A DNA stretch of 64,000 nucleotides from JACOWB01 sp964373665. Lineage in GTDB: Archaea; Aenigmatarchaeota; Aenigmatarchaeia; CG10238-14; SCSR01. Positions 9,396 to 18,103 of the stretch are shown piece after piece (the first letter of the stretch is position 1; each line of letters starts with the position of its first letter). Below the pieces are notes generated by a model. That model had not been told where the DNA came from and made no database searches. It was given only the letters and a program-made list of their open reading frames with translations. A program made the translations under genes and the position numbers. The DNA is taken from positions 9,383 to 73,382 of the forward strand of contig CAYJVM010000002.1 in assembly GCA_964373665.1 (NCBI GenBank). The letters are read 5' to 3'.

Positions 9396-10424
9396 ATGAC
9401 TGTGAAAGTAGCCATAGTTGGTTCAGGTTTCGGCATGTACGGATTGATGCCGGCGTTTTCTGGTGTCGACGGTTGCAAAGTGGTGAGCATCTGTGCGAAA
9501 AAATCAGCCAGACTGCTAAAGTCTTGTGAAGTGCTCGGGGTCGAAAGGACATATAATGATTGGAAACAGATGTTGCAGAGAGAAAAACCGGATGCAGTGG
9601 CGATAGCTGTAGTACCAAAACATCAATATGAAATAGCTAAATATGCGCTGGAAAATGGCATAGCTGTCTTTGCGGAAAAACCACTAACGACATCTAGAGA
9701 CACATCTCTAGATTTGTACAGCATTGCAAAAAAAAGCAGCCTACCGAACATGGTCGATTTCCTATTCCCAGAAATTCAAGAATGGATCATGGCAAAGAAG
9801 ACGATTGAATCTGGGAAGATAGGCAAGGTCATTAGCATCAATGTCATCTGGAATCTTTTGAGCTATGACATAAAGAACAATATCAAGTCTTGGAAGACTG
9901 ACGTTAGAGAGGGTGGAGGCGCTCTCATGTTTTTCGTCTCTCATGTGTTTTACTATCTGGAATACTTCATGGGTAGAATCAAGAATATCGAGTGTAGGAT
10001 GACAGCTTCTTCGAAAAGCGCGAACAACGGAGATACTGTAGTTGATCTGATTGTCTTGTTCGAGAACGGTTGCGTTGGCAATGTTCATGTAAATATATCT
10101 TACATCGGCCAGCGAAAACATGCCATAGAGTTCCAAGGAGAAGAAGGCATGCTGGTACTGCAAAATTATTCGGATGATTTTGTAGACAACTTTGAATTGA
10201 TTTTAAGCACACATGACAGTAGCAAGAAGATAGAATCAACTGGAACTGAATCACAAAGCGACTTGGAAGACTCTAGGGTAAAAGTTGTCAGATCAATTGC
10301 CGATCGTTTCATAGAATGGTGTGCAGGAGGTGTTGCATCCAAGCCTGACTTTGAGGATGGGTTGCGAGTTCAAGAACTCATCGAGGCGGCAAGACAGAGT
10401 TCAGAAAAAAGTGGCGTGGAATAA
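9396..10424 (+). CDS. Gfo/Idh/MocA family oxidoreductase
   Basis: A 342-residue NAD(P)-dependent dehydrogenase. The Rossmann motif is VAIVGSGFGMYG at residues ~4-15, and the family's E-K-P signature appears as AVFAEKPLTTS at about residue 90. The GGGALMFFVSHVF segment carries the region that lines the sugar pocket. Members reduce keto-sugars or oxidise sugar hydroxyls. Only one base separates it from the methyltransferase stop, and the flippase ATG follows immediately, so these three genes form one operon. Reduction of the 4-keto product of the C-methyltransferase would fit. Confidence 0.88.
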   Translation: MTVKVAIVGSGFGMYGLMPAFSGVDGCKVVSICAKKSARLLKSCEVLGVERTYNDWKQMLQREKPDAVAIAVVPKHQYEIAKYALENGIAVFAEKPLTTSRDTSLDLYSIAKKSSLPNMVDFLFPEIQEWIMAKKTIESGKIGKVISINVIWNLLSYDIKNNIKSWKTDVREGGGALMFFVSHVFYYLEYFMGRIKNIECRMTASSKSANNGDTVVDLIVLFENGCVGNVHVNISYIGQRKHAIEFQGEEGMLVLQNYSDDFVDNFELILSTHDSSKKIESTGTESQSDLEDSRVKVVRSIADRFIEWCAGGVASKPDFEDGLRVQELIEAARQSSEKSGVE

Positions 10425-11963
10425 ATGGAAGTAAAAGGAAGGCTGATGTCCAACACTGTATACTTGATGATATCATGGGTAAGCTCTGTTTTCCTGAATT
10501 TCTTCTTTCAGGTAGTAGCCACAAAGACATTGCTACCTGAAGAGTTGGGAATACTGGCGACCGCCATTAACTTTTGCGTTATCATAGCTACTCTGCTCAC
10601 TTTCGGCATGGAACAAACAACACAAAGGCTCACATCATATTATTTGGGTAAGAACAAGAGCGACTTTCTCAAGTCAGTCCTGTGGTTTTTCCTAACTGCC
10701 ACGATTTTCTTCAACGTACTCACGATAATAGTCCTACTCGTATTCTCGCAGCAGATAGCCCAACTGGTAAAGATACCACAGGGCGCACTCTTCATTAGCA
10801 TTGCAGCACTGTTTCCTGTTTCCATATCAATATTCCTGGCTGGGGTCATAAGGGGCTACCAGAATATGCGCTATTTAATTGTCACGGCCATACTCGGTGA
10901 TTTCATCAAGCTCGCCTTATCAGTTACACTTGTCTTTCTTGGATACAAACTCTTCGGGTTTCTGATAGCTTACCTGATTGCGGTATCATCAGTCTTTCTT
11001 TTCAGGCTGCCAAGCATCAAGATTTTCATCACAAAATTCAAGCGACCTAATGTGAAACTGATTGCGACTCAAGCAGTACCGTCATTCATAACGCAGATAT
11101 TGTGGATGCTTATCATGAACGGACAATATCTGATCATCTCCACTTTGCAAACCACCTACGAAACAGGGCTGTTCGCAGTAGGTATGGTTCTTTCGAACCA
11201 GATATACTTCATACCAAGGATTATTTCAGATGCACTGTTTCCCATAACTTCCAGACTTACGGGAGACAAGAGCCTTATAAAACAGCAGCGTGATTTGATA
11301 AACCATGCCGTAAGATACACACTTCTGATAGCATTCCCACTTTTATCGTTCATCATAAGCTTTCCAAAGCCGTTGATCTTCCTTATAGGAAGGGTACAGT
11401 TCTTTCCGGCTGCGGATTTGGTACCAGTGTTGCTTTTCGCTTCCCTGTTCTTCGGATTGGCAACTTTATTCTCTAGGACATTGTATGCAGTAGGCAGGAC
11501 AATCACGTTTCAAAACATCTCCATAGTAGCGGCCATTTTCTATCTTATACTTTCTATCACGCTGACAATCTTATTTTCATCATTGGGCACTTCTTTGGCA
11601 TATCTTGCGACAGGAGTCTTCATGACAGCCCTAAGCCTTTACTACTTGAAAAAACACATAGGGTTTAACATTAACTTCTCTCCGATATTGAAAATCTTGG
11701 CAAGCAGCATAATAACTTACTCGACCTTGTACATCATATCATTCATCACCCCCAACCTCATAATAGGAGCAATACTGGCAGGTATATTCACGCTAATTTA
11801 CTTCGTTCTGCTGTTTGTCTTTAATTTTTACGACACGAACGATGTAAAAATCTTTGATTTCATATCAAACAAAATACCATTTTCGAGAAAATACTTGTCT
11901 GTAATAAAGTCGGCCATTGTAAAGAGAATTCAGAAGAACGGCAAGTCGAATGAAGTTGAGTGA
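10425..11963 (+). CDS. Polysaccharide flippase (Wzx/MurJ-like, MOP superfamily)
   Basis: The 512-residue protein has about 14 hydrophobic segments. It starts with a short basic tail and then NTVYLMISWVSSVFLNFFFQ, like Wzx and archaeal AglR-type oligosaccharide flippases. It would move lipid-linked glycan from the cytosolic to the outer face of the membrane, supplying AglB at 23919-26039. The ATG follows the upstream TAA directly. The C-terminus is basic (FSRKYLSVIKSAIVKRIQK). The substrate is inferred from context. Confidence 0.88.
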   Translation: MEVKGRLMSNTVYLMISWVSSVFLNFFFQVVATKTLLPEELGILATAINFCVIIATLLTFGMEQTTQRLTSYYLGKNKSDFLKSVLWFFLTATIFFNVLTIIVLLVFSQQIAQLVKIPQGALFISIAALFPVSISIFLAGVIRGYQNMRYLIVTAILGDFIKLALSVTLVFLGYKLFGFLIAYLIAVSSVFLFRLPSIKIFITKFKRPNVKLIATQAVPSFITQILWMLIMNGQYLIISTLQTTYETGLFAVGMVLSNQIYFIPRIISDALFPITSRLTGDKSLIKQQRDLINHAVRYTLLIAFPLLSFIISFPKPLIFLIGRVQFFPAADLVPVLLFASLFFGLATLFSRTLYAVGRTITFQNISIVAAIFYLILSITLTILFSSLGTSLAYLATGVFMTALSLYYLKKHIGFNINFSPILKILASSIITYSTLYIISFITPNLIIGAILAGIFTLIYFVLLFVFNFYDTNDVKIFDFISNKIPFSRKYLSVIKSAIVKRIQKNGKSNEVE

Positions 11964-11982
11964 TCTTAAGTACATGAGAAAT

Positions 11983-12062
11983 CTGCGGACTGAAGTCCGC
12001 AGTCAAAAGCTGCGGAAAAGCAGCATAATAAAAAAAGGAAATCCCGGCGCTTTAGCTTGGGA
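11983..12062. repeat. Hairpin cluster between convergent genes, resembling an IS200/IS605 end
   Basis: This ~100 bp gap between two converging genes holds three inverted repeats: CTGCGGACTGAAGTCCGCAG (11983-12002), GCTGCGGAAAAGCAGC (12009-12024) and GAAATCCCGGCGCTTTAGC with TTGGGA (12038-12062). The last has the same plan as the left-end hairpin of the complete IS200/IS605 element at 47204-47228 (GAAATCCC, a CTTTAG loop, GGGA). It may be a transposase-less remnant. The first two hairpins could also serve as bidirectional terminators for the flanking genes. Confidence 0.45.
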
Positions 12063-12067
12063 GGATA

Positions 12068-13204
12068 TCACTCGTGCAACTCGTCGTAGACATTCTCAAC
12101 AAGCTTTATCGTAGATTTGATGTCGAAACGTTTCTCTACGGTTTCACGCCCCCTGGCTCCGATGGAGCTTCTTAGTTTGGAGCTTCTTATCAGCTTGGTT
12201 ATGGCGTCTTCCATTTGTGATTGATTGTTAGGCATGACAAGTAAACCATTTCTTCCGTTGTCTATGATTTCTCTGGCCGCACCGTTGTTCGTTGCTATCA
12301 CAGCCCTTCGCGCAGCCATGGCCTCTATTACGACTCTGCCAAGGGGCTCCGCCTCCACTGACGGAAGGACTACTATGTCAAAATCGCTGTAGACTTTGTT
12401 CACGTTCTTGACCACGCCCGGGAACATTACCGTATCCTTCAGCCCAAGATTGCCTACTAGTTCCTTAAGATGTTCCAAGTATGCACGGCCTCTTTTTGTA
12501 TACGGTGTGCCGAAAACAAACAGTCTCACGTTCCTAGACCTTGAAGCAACATTCTTCATCGACTTTATCACAACTTCTTGGCCTTTCCAAGGCTCTATTC
12601 TGCTGAAAATACCTATCAATAAGATATCGTCGCCCATCGAGTTCGATTTTCTGAATGTGCCATTCCTTTTATCGCTTATTTCGGCCAAGTCTACGCCGTT
12701 GTAGATAACAACGGACTTTCTTTTGACACCATCCGTAGAAAAGTGCTTTACAGTGTTGCTTATAACGATAATTTTATCTGCCAATAATGCCGAGAACCAA
12801 TCCAATAGCTTACCGACAAAGGGGCGAAATATTATCTCCCTCTTGTGCAACACCACAGGCTTCCCAGCAAGCTTCGCGGCTATCAAAGCCGAAGGAACCA
12901 CAGCGGTGTTCACATGGACGATGTCTATTTTCCATTTCCTTATGAAGTCCCAAATCATGAAAATTGACGGGACGAAGCCAACAAACATTTTGATGAAATC
13001 AAACATGTTCTCCGGTGATTTTATAACAGTGAACGGAACCTCCTTGATTTTCTCACAATGCTTTTTATAGTCTTCAAACAATGGACCTCTTTTTGCTACG
13101 ATCGCATAAGGCGAAAATCTTTTGGCGATGCTCTTCAGAATCGTCAACAGGCTTATGTCAGATCCTCCAATCTCTCCCTTGGCATGGATATAAAGCACCC
13201 GCAT
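12068..13204 (-). CDS. Family 4 (GT-B) glycosyltransferase
   Basis: 378 residues. The N-terminus MRVLYIHAKGEIGGSDISL shows the glycine-rich acceptor loop of GT4 enzymes. The C-terminal domain has IGIFSRIEPWKGQEVVI and the donor-binding E-x7-E motif region VEAEPLGRVVIEAMAARRAVIATNNG. It probably transfers a hexose from an NDP-sugar with retention of configuration, at the cytosolic face. One base separates its start from the stop of the asparagine-synthase gene upstream, so both belong to the operon that begins at 16092. Confidence 0.92.
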   Translation of the reverse strand: MRVLYIHAKGEIGGSDISLLTILKSIAKRFSPYAIVAKRGPLFEDYKKHCEKIKEVPFTVIKSPENMFDFIKMFVGFVPSIFMIWDFIRKWKIDIVHVNTAVVPSALIAAKLAGKPVVLHKREIIFRPFVGKLLDWFSALLADKIIVISNTVKHFSTDGVKRKSVVIYNGVDLAEISDKRNGTFRKSNSMGDDILLIGIFSRIEPWKGQEVVIKSMKNVASRSRNVRLFVFGTPYTKRGRAYLEHLKELVGNLGLKDTVMFPGVVKNVNKVYSDFDIVVLPSVEAEPLGRVVIEAMAARRAVIATNNGAAREIIDNGRNGLLVMPNNQSQMEDAITKLIRSSKLRSSIGARGRETVEKRFDIKSTIKLVENVYDELHE

Positions 13205-13205
13205 A

Positions 13206-15086
13206 CTATCCAGTCAACTCGCGCAGGGAAATAGGACCATCGACCTTCTCCCTTTCTATGAAAGTCTTGTACCACAATCTGTAAAACATGAGGTTCCATA
13301 TCTGGCTATTATGCCTCCTATTGTTGGGATGCTTTAACACATGTTTGGTTATGTAGTCGTAATTGAAATCACTATCCTTACCGAATTCCGATAAAAGAGA
13401 TGACGATATTTCTTTCAGCTCATTGTTAAGCAAAGAAGCTATAGGTACATTGAACCCCTGTTTCTTTCTTGCTAGGATTTCCTTGGGCAGGATGCCGACC
13501 ATAGACTTTCTGAATGCATACTTGTCAAGTCTCAAATTCTGTGGCATGGTGTTGGAAAATTCTATCAGTTTATGGTCCATGAAAGGAGCCCTTGCCTCTA
13601 TAGAAAACGCCATGGTCATCTTATCAACCTTCATAAGCAGCTTGTCGCATAGCCATACATTGAAGTCGAAGTGCAGCATGCTGTTCAGCAAGCCATTACC
13701 GTTGAAATAACTTTCAAGCAACTTGGTGCTGTCAATCTTTTCAACTTCCTTTTCTCCATACAACTCTTTCTTCTCATCTTCATCAAAGCCAGCCAGTGAG
13801 AACCTAAAATACGTGTCCTTCATGCTATTGGAAGTCTTCAGTACTTCTAACATAAAATCAAAATAATTCTTCATCTTGTTATTCGGAGAAACAAATGAAA
13901 GAGTCCCTAGCGCAGGCCTTAACAACGCTTTTACGACAGCATTCGACAGTACCTTCGAGTATTTGCTCACCTTAATCATCCTAGAATATTTCGGATATCC
14001 GGCGAATGCCTCGTCGCCGCCCTCCCCGACAAGTATGACTGTAGCATAAGGTTTTGTAATTTCAGACATCTGGTATGTTGGCAATGCTGCTGGGTCAGCT
14101 GTAGGCTCGTCAAAATGCCATACGACATCTGGCAATATTTTATTAAAATCACTTCTGACCATAAGCTCCTTATGGTCAGTGCCAAATTTTTCAGCGACCA
14201 ATCTTGCATACCCCAGTTCATCATCAGTTTGCCCGAATCCTACCGTAAACGTCTTAACAGGTTCTTCTACAATTTGGCTCATCAATGCAACAATGGAACT
14301 CGAGTCTAGCCCTCCTGACAGGTATACTCCCAAGGGGACCTCGCTCATTAGCCTTATTTTCACGGATTCTTTCAAGAGTTCCAAGATGTTTGTCGTATAG
14401 TAGTTTTCATCCATTTGAGAATTGGAAAATTCTATATCCCAATATTTTTTTGTGGTTATGTTATTATTCTGGTGAACTAGTATATGCCCAGGCTGAAGTT
14501 TGTATATTCCATCAAACATAGTGTCAGGACCAGGGACATATTGAAAAGAGAGAAAATGGTGTAGCGCTCTGAAATTTACAGATCTCTTAACTTCAGGATG
14601 TTGTAATATAGACTTGATTTCAGAAGCGAACACTAAATTTCCATTGACCACGGTGTAATACAAAGGTTTCTTACCTAGCCTGTCCCTCCCTATCACGAGC
14701 TTCTTGGCTTTGATGTCCCAAATAGCAAAAGCAAACATACCTCTGAGTTTCTCTACAAACAGTTCACCGTATTGTTCGTATGCATGAACAAAAATTTCCG
14801 TGTCACATTTAGTGTAAAATCTATGTCCCAAAGATTCGAGTTCTTTTTTTAGTTCGAGATAGTTGTAAATCTCACCGTTGTATATAACCCACACAGTCTC
14901 ATCTTCGTTATGTACAGGTTGTTTCCCACCTGCCAAGTCTATTATACTTAATCTTCTCATTCCTAATGAAAGGTTTTTATCGATGTAAATACCGAAATCA
15001 TCGGGTCCCCTATGTTCTATCACATCACACATTCTACTTATCAGTTCCTTATTAGCCTCGCCTACGATTCCAACTATGCCGCACAT
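13206..15086 (-). CDS. asnB: Glutamine-dependent asparagine synthase-type amidotransferase
   Basis: 626 residues. The start at 15086 is chosen over the ATG one codon upstream because Met must directly precede the catalytic Cys (M-C-G-I-V-G). The glutaminase domain carries RGPDDFGIY, RLSIIDL and IYNGEIYN; the synthetase domain carries the PP-loop SGGLDSSSI near residue 257 and GEGGDEAFAGYPKY. Classical AsnB makes asparagine, but paralogues inside polysaccharide loci amidate uronic acids or other carboxylates. Given the uronic-acid enzymes here, glycan amidation is a real alternative. Confidence 0.92.
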   Translation of the reverse strand: MCGIVGIVGEANKELISRMCDVIEHRGPDDFGIYIDKNLSLGMRRLSIIDLAGGKQPVHNEDETVWVIYNGEIYNYLELKKELESLGHRFYTKCDTEIFVHAYEQYGELFVEKLRGMFAFAIWDIKAKKLVIGRDRLGKKPLYYTVVNGNLVFASEIKSILQHPEVKRSVNFRALHHFLSFQYVPGPDTMFDGIYKLQPGHILVHQNNNITTKKYWDIEFSNSQMDENYYTTNILELLKESVKIRLMSEVPLGVYLSGGLDSSSIVALMSQIVEEPVKTFTVGFGQTDDELGYARLVAEKFGTDHKELMVRSDFNKILPDVVWHFDEPTADPAALPTYQMSEITKPYATVILVGEGGDEAFAGYPKYSRMIKVSKYSKVLSNAVVKALLRPALGTLSFVSPNNKMKNYFDFMLEVLKTSNSMKDTYFRFSLAGFDEDEKKELYGEKEVEKIDSTKLLESYFNGNGLLNSMLHFDFNVWLCDKLLMKVDKMTMAFSIEARAPFMDHKLIEFSNTMPQNLRLDKYAFRKSMVGILPKEILARKKQGFNVPIASLLNNELKEISSSLLSEFGKDSDFNYDYITKHVLKHPNNRRHNSQIWNLMFYRLWYKTFIEREKVDGPISLRELTG

Positions 15087-15090
15087 CATC

Positions 15091-16092
15091 TCACTTTAAA
15101 TGTTTACGTCTTTTGATAAAAAACATTTTGAATGTATCTACAAATCCGAGCATTTTCACATTAGCATAACCGGTTTTAACACTTTTCCTTCTTTTATTAT
15201 ACCATCCAGAATTTCTTAACCACATGCCATTGAGAGTTGCTTTTGCAGCGGTTGTATTACCTACTGCAGCAAACATCACAGTCCAAATAAAATGCGACAA
15301 ATAGTACAAAGGCAACATCCATATTATATCTGACATCCTAGCATTTTTCAGTATAGTCAACAACCTATTTCTCGTACTATAGAAATAGTAAATCTCGCTA
15401 AATCCCCTATTACCCAAGTCTTTAATGGATCCTCCTACCTTATGATAGGCAATCGAATTGGACGCAAGCACAACCTTGTAGTTACGGTTCAATAACCTCC
15501 ATCCCAAATCCGCATCTTCACAGTACATGAAGTAGTCGTTGTCAAATCCCCCCAGTTTTTTATAAAACTCCTTCCTTATAATCATAGAACTTCCTGTAGG
15601 GAAGAAAGTCTCCATGCCGTCATCGACATCGTCCTTTTCCATACCTTCTCCCATTGAACCTGGTATGCCTACTATACTCCACCACCCACCCACCGTATTT
15701 ATGGTACTTCGATCGTCAATGTAAAGTACCTTCGATGAGCATGCTCCAATCCTGTCATCGCCATATATCTTCTCAACCAGTGCACTGAGCCAGTTTTTCT
15801 CTACTGTGGTGTCTGGATTCAAGAAAACTATCAAGTCACCGCGCGCGTTTTTTACCCCTACATTATTGCCAGCCGAGAATCCTGTATTACTATTCAATGC
15901 AATCAGCTTCACCGAAGGAAATTTCTTCCTAATAACGTTTATTGAATTATCTTTAGAGGCGTTGTCAACAAGTATGATCTCGTACATGTCATTAGGATAG
16001 TCTATTTTTTGAACTGATTTTAGGCAGTCTTCTATAAAGTCCTCCCCATTATAGTTCACTATTATTACTGAAACAAAGCCTTTGCCAATCAT
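15091..16092 (-). CDS. Family 2 glycosyltransferase
   Basis: 333 residues with VSVIIVNYNGEDFIEDCL, ILVDNASKDNS, the FLNPDTT metal site replacing DxD, and FMYCEDADLGWRL in the second half, as in rhamnosyl- and N-acetylglucosaminyl-type GT2 enzymes. A hydrophobic stretch near residue 260 (WMLPLYYLSHFIWTVMFA) suggests membrane attachment. A TATA-like box, ATTAAAAAC on the minus strand (16113-16121), is 26 nt before the ATG, so this gene probably begins the operon 16092-12068 with a leaderless mRNA. Confidence 0.92.
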   Translation of the reverse strand: MIGKGFVSVIIVNYNGEDFIEDCLKSVQKIDYPNDMYEIILVDNASKDNSINVIRKKFPSVKLIALNSNTGFSAGNNVGVKNARGDLIVFLNPDTTVEKNWLSALVEKIYGDDRIGACSSKVLYIDDRSTINTVGGWWSIVGIPGSMGEGMEKDDVDDGMETFFPTGSSMIIRKEFYKKLGGFDNDYFMYCEDADLGWRLLNRNYKVVLASNSIAYHKVGGSIKDLGNRGFSEIYYFYSTRNRLLTILKNARMSDIIWMLPLYYLSHFIWTVMFAAVGNTTAAKATLNGMWLRNSGWYNKRRKSVKTGYANVKMLGFVDTFKMFFIKRRKHLK

Positions 16093-16140
16093 AAAATCAA
16101 CAATGTGAATAATGTTTTTAATCTCTTAGTGTGATGCGCA

Positions 16141-16575
16141 TCATTTAAGCAGAAACATCTCGATTTTATCAGCAATCTCCAATTTTGGGGTATTATATTT
16201 GACGAGTCGCTTGTTTGAGTTTACAAGTCCCTCCAATTCACCCAAATTCTCACATTTCAGTATATAGCCTTCTTCCGACAACTTGTCAACAAGGTCTTTT
16301 TGGTCGCCAGTCTGATCTTGGGGTATTGCAATTATCCTCTTGTTTAGAGACAAACACTCGAAGAGAGTGCCTGCACCACCATGCGTTATTATCAAACTCG
16401 CTCTCTTGAAGTAACTGCTTATAGATGAAGTGTATTTAAACCATTTACAGTTCTTTGGTATGTATTTGCCTCTGCCTAAAGTCATAATAACAGAGTCCTT
16501 TAATCCAGGGGCTATCTCGTCTACCTTCTTGATTATATCATCCGAACCTATTGTCCCTGTAGTGACGAAAATCAT
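16141..16575 (-). CDS. Alg13/PssE-like glycosyltransferase catalytic subunit
   Basis: The 144-residue protein corresponds to the donor-binding half of a GT28-type enzyme: MIFVTTGT at the start and ITHGGAGTLFECLSLNKRII near residue 80, the UDP-GlcNAc-binding signature. In Alg13/Alg14 and PssE/PssD pairs the two halves of a GT-B enzyme are separate proteins and work as a complex. The partner gene ends 4 nt upstream. The ATG at 16575 follows that stop, and the frame extends to an unlikely start at 16599. It probably adds the second sugar of the lipid-linked glycan. Confidence 0.9.
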   Translation of the reverse strand: MIFVTTGTIGSDDIIKKVDEIAPGLKDSVIMTLGRGKYIPKNCKWFKYTSSISSYFKRASLIITHGGAGTLFECLSLNKRIIAIPQDQTGDQKDLVDKLSEEGYILKCENLGELEGLVNSNKRLVKYNTPKLEIADKIEMFLLK

Positions 16576-16579
16576 ACAA

Positions 16580-17026
16580 TCACATGAGCCTTCCTGCATA
16601 TACGGCTTTTGGATACCTAATCTTCAAGTCTTCCCACTGAATGAAGAACAAATCTGCTATTGGATACACCATCTTTCCAGACAAGGACGGTTTCCTAACT
16701 CTTGACCAGCTTTCAATATAAACTACTTTTTTGCCAAGCAGTTTGGCTATATAACAAAATGGCACTGGAACATCTGATCCAGGCGTAACTATGACATCTG
16801 GATTCTCTTTAAACAAAATAAAAAGTGCTTGAAGGGCCAGTATGAATTTTCTTGGAATGCCTTTGATTCCAATACCAGGCTCTATTACGAACCTAAACCT
16901 GTAGCCTTTCAATGCGTTAGTTGCAAGTGGCGTATAGTAAGTGGCGAACACCACGTCAAACTTCTTCTTGAGTTTTTCGGCCAAAAGAATACTCTGTTTC
17001 AAGTGTCCGCCAGGGCTTGTCGGCAT
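16580..17026 (-). CDS. Alg14/PssD-like membrane-anchoring glycosyltransferase subunit
   Basis: 148 residues matching the acceptor-binding, membrane-anchor half of split GT28 enzymes: the N-terminal PTSPGGHLKQSILLAEKL and the C-terminal KKVVYIESWSRVRKPSLSG and FFIQWEDL. Family members usually have a few hydrophobic residues before the SGGH loop. Here AAAATCAAAATACTT lies in frame upstream without a start codon. AGGTGGT at 17036-17042 is a good ribosome site for the ATG. Acts with the product of 16141-16575. Confidence 0.9.
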   Translation of the reverse strand: MPTSPGGHLKQSILLAEKLKKKFDVVFATYYTPLATNALKGYRFRFVIEPGIGIKGIPRKFILALQALFILFKENPDVIVTPGSDVPVPFCYIAKLLGKKVVYIESWSRVRKPSLSGKMVYPIADLFFIQWEDLKIRYPKAVYAGRLM

Positions 17027-17085
17027 AAGTATTTTGATTTTACCACCTAAACGACTCTACCTCTTATGAATATTTAAAGATGCTG

Positions 17086-18099
17086 TTAAAGAAGATACAA
17101 ACCAAGACCTAAAGCGACAAATAGAACTTCAATTAAGATGCATATCCATACGATTTGCTTCTCTGTGAATTTACCAGCATTCATTATAACATGCGTAAGA
17201 CTGTAAAAATTTTTCCCATAAATATTTTCAATTGTCCCGTCACTCTTGAGTTTACCCAAACTACTCGCCCCCAATCTGGATCTCAGCTTCAAACCAAATT
17301 CCACAAAAAACGGCATCATAAATATGATGCCCAGTCTCTGCATATTACCAACAATTACACCTGTAGCAAGTAGCGCACCGAGCAGATACGTCAAAGAATC
17401 CCCTGGTAAAATCCTCGCTGGGTAGTAGTTGTACTTAAAGAACGCTAGAGTGGCGGCAGCGGATACGAAGAACAGAACCGCAATTTGGTTGTTAGTCAGT
17501 AGCGAGAAAATTCCCAGACCAAGCATGTAAACTACACCCATCCCAGCTTCCATACCATTAAAACCGCCCAGCAAGTTTATTGCATTGCTTGTACCAACAA
17601 CACCGATAGGAATCAGAATCAAAGGATAAAGAACACCCACATCTACTAGTCCAATCAACGGTAGTGTTATATGAGAACTGCCAGCGCTTATCACCATTAA
17701 AGGCACAGCAGCAGGCAACGTAAGCAACGGTTTCAACCATTGCGGCAATCCTATTCGAATCTCTTTAACACCTTTCACACTAACTTTTCTTCTCGAGACA
17801 TTAAGGTCGTCAAATACACCAATCAGGGTGATGATCAAGACAGACGATATTATAGCCAGCAGACTCAAAGTGATGGTAGACGATCCTACAAAAAATGTCT
17901 CCACACCAATAAAAGTCAGCAAACCAACTAGGATGCCTATAGCAACGCATGTCCCACCTGCAGAAGGAAGAATAGGCTTGTCTGTTTTATGCTGGTCTAT
18001 GGCGACTACACCCACGTTTTTCAGATATCTTATTAGTGGTGGAGTGATAAAAAATGTAACAAAAAACGCTACTAGGAAACTTATAATCACAGTTATCAT
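17086..18099 (-). CDS. Polyprenyl/dolichyl-phosphate GlcNAc-1-phosphate transferase (MraY/WecA/AglH-like)
   Basis: 337 residues with about ten membrane segments. It transfers a sugar 1-phosphate from a UDP-sugar to a lipid phosphate, the committed step of lipid-linked glycan assembly. Visible family landmarks are KPILPSAGGTCVAIGIL near residue 42, GVFDDLN (the Asp pair near residue 115), NLLGGFNGMEAGMG and the PGDSLTYLLGALLA loop. Four bases separate it from the GT39 stop upstream, so the two are co-transcribed. It begins the pathway that ends in AglB. Confidence 0.92.
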   Translation of the reverse strand: MITVIISFLVAFFVTFFITPPLIRYLKNVGVVAIDQHKTDKPILPSAGGTCVAIGILVGLLTFIGVETFFVGSSTITLSLLAIISSVLIITLIGVFDDLNVSRRKVSVKGVKEIRIGLPQWLKPLLTLPAAVPLMVISAGSSHITLPLIGLVDVGVLYPLILIPIGVVGTSNAINLLGGFNGMEAGMGVVYMLGLGIFSLLTNNQIAVLFFVSAAATLAFFKYNYYPARILPGDSLTYLLGALLATGVIVGNMQRLGIIFMMPFFVEFGLKLRSRLGASSLGKLKSDGTIENIYGKNFYSLTHVIMNAGKFTEKQIVWICILIEVLFVALGLGLYLL

Positions 18100-18103
18100 A
18101 AAA

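Noticed and set aside
12038..12062. A tRNA-like stretch (GCGCTTTAGCTTGGGAGG)
   Set aside because: It resembles a D-arm, but there is no T-arm, anticodon arm or acceptor partner nearby. The hairpin fits an IS200/IS605 end better.
16141..17026. Frameshifted single glycosyltransferase
   Set aside because: Two proteins with separate starts and 4-nt spacing match the natural split Alg13/Alg14 (PssE/PssD) arrangement, so no frameshift is needed.
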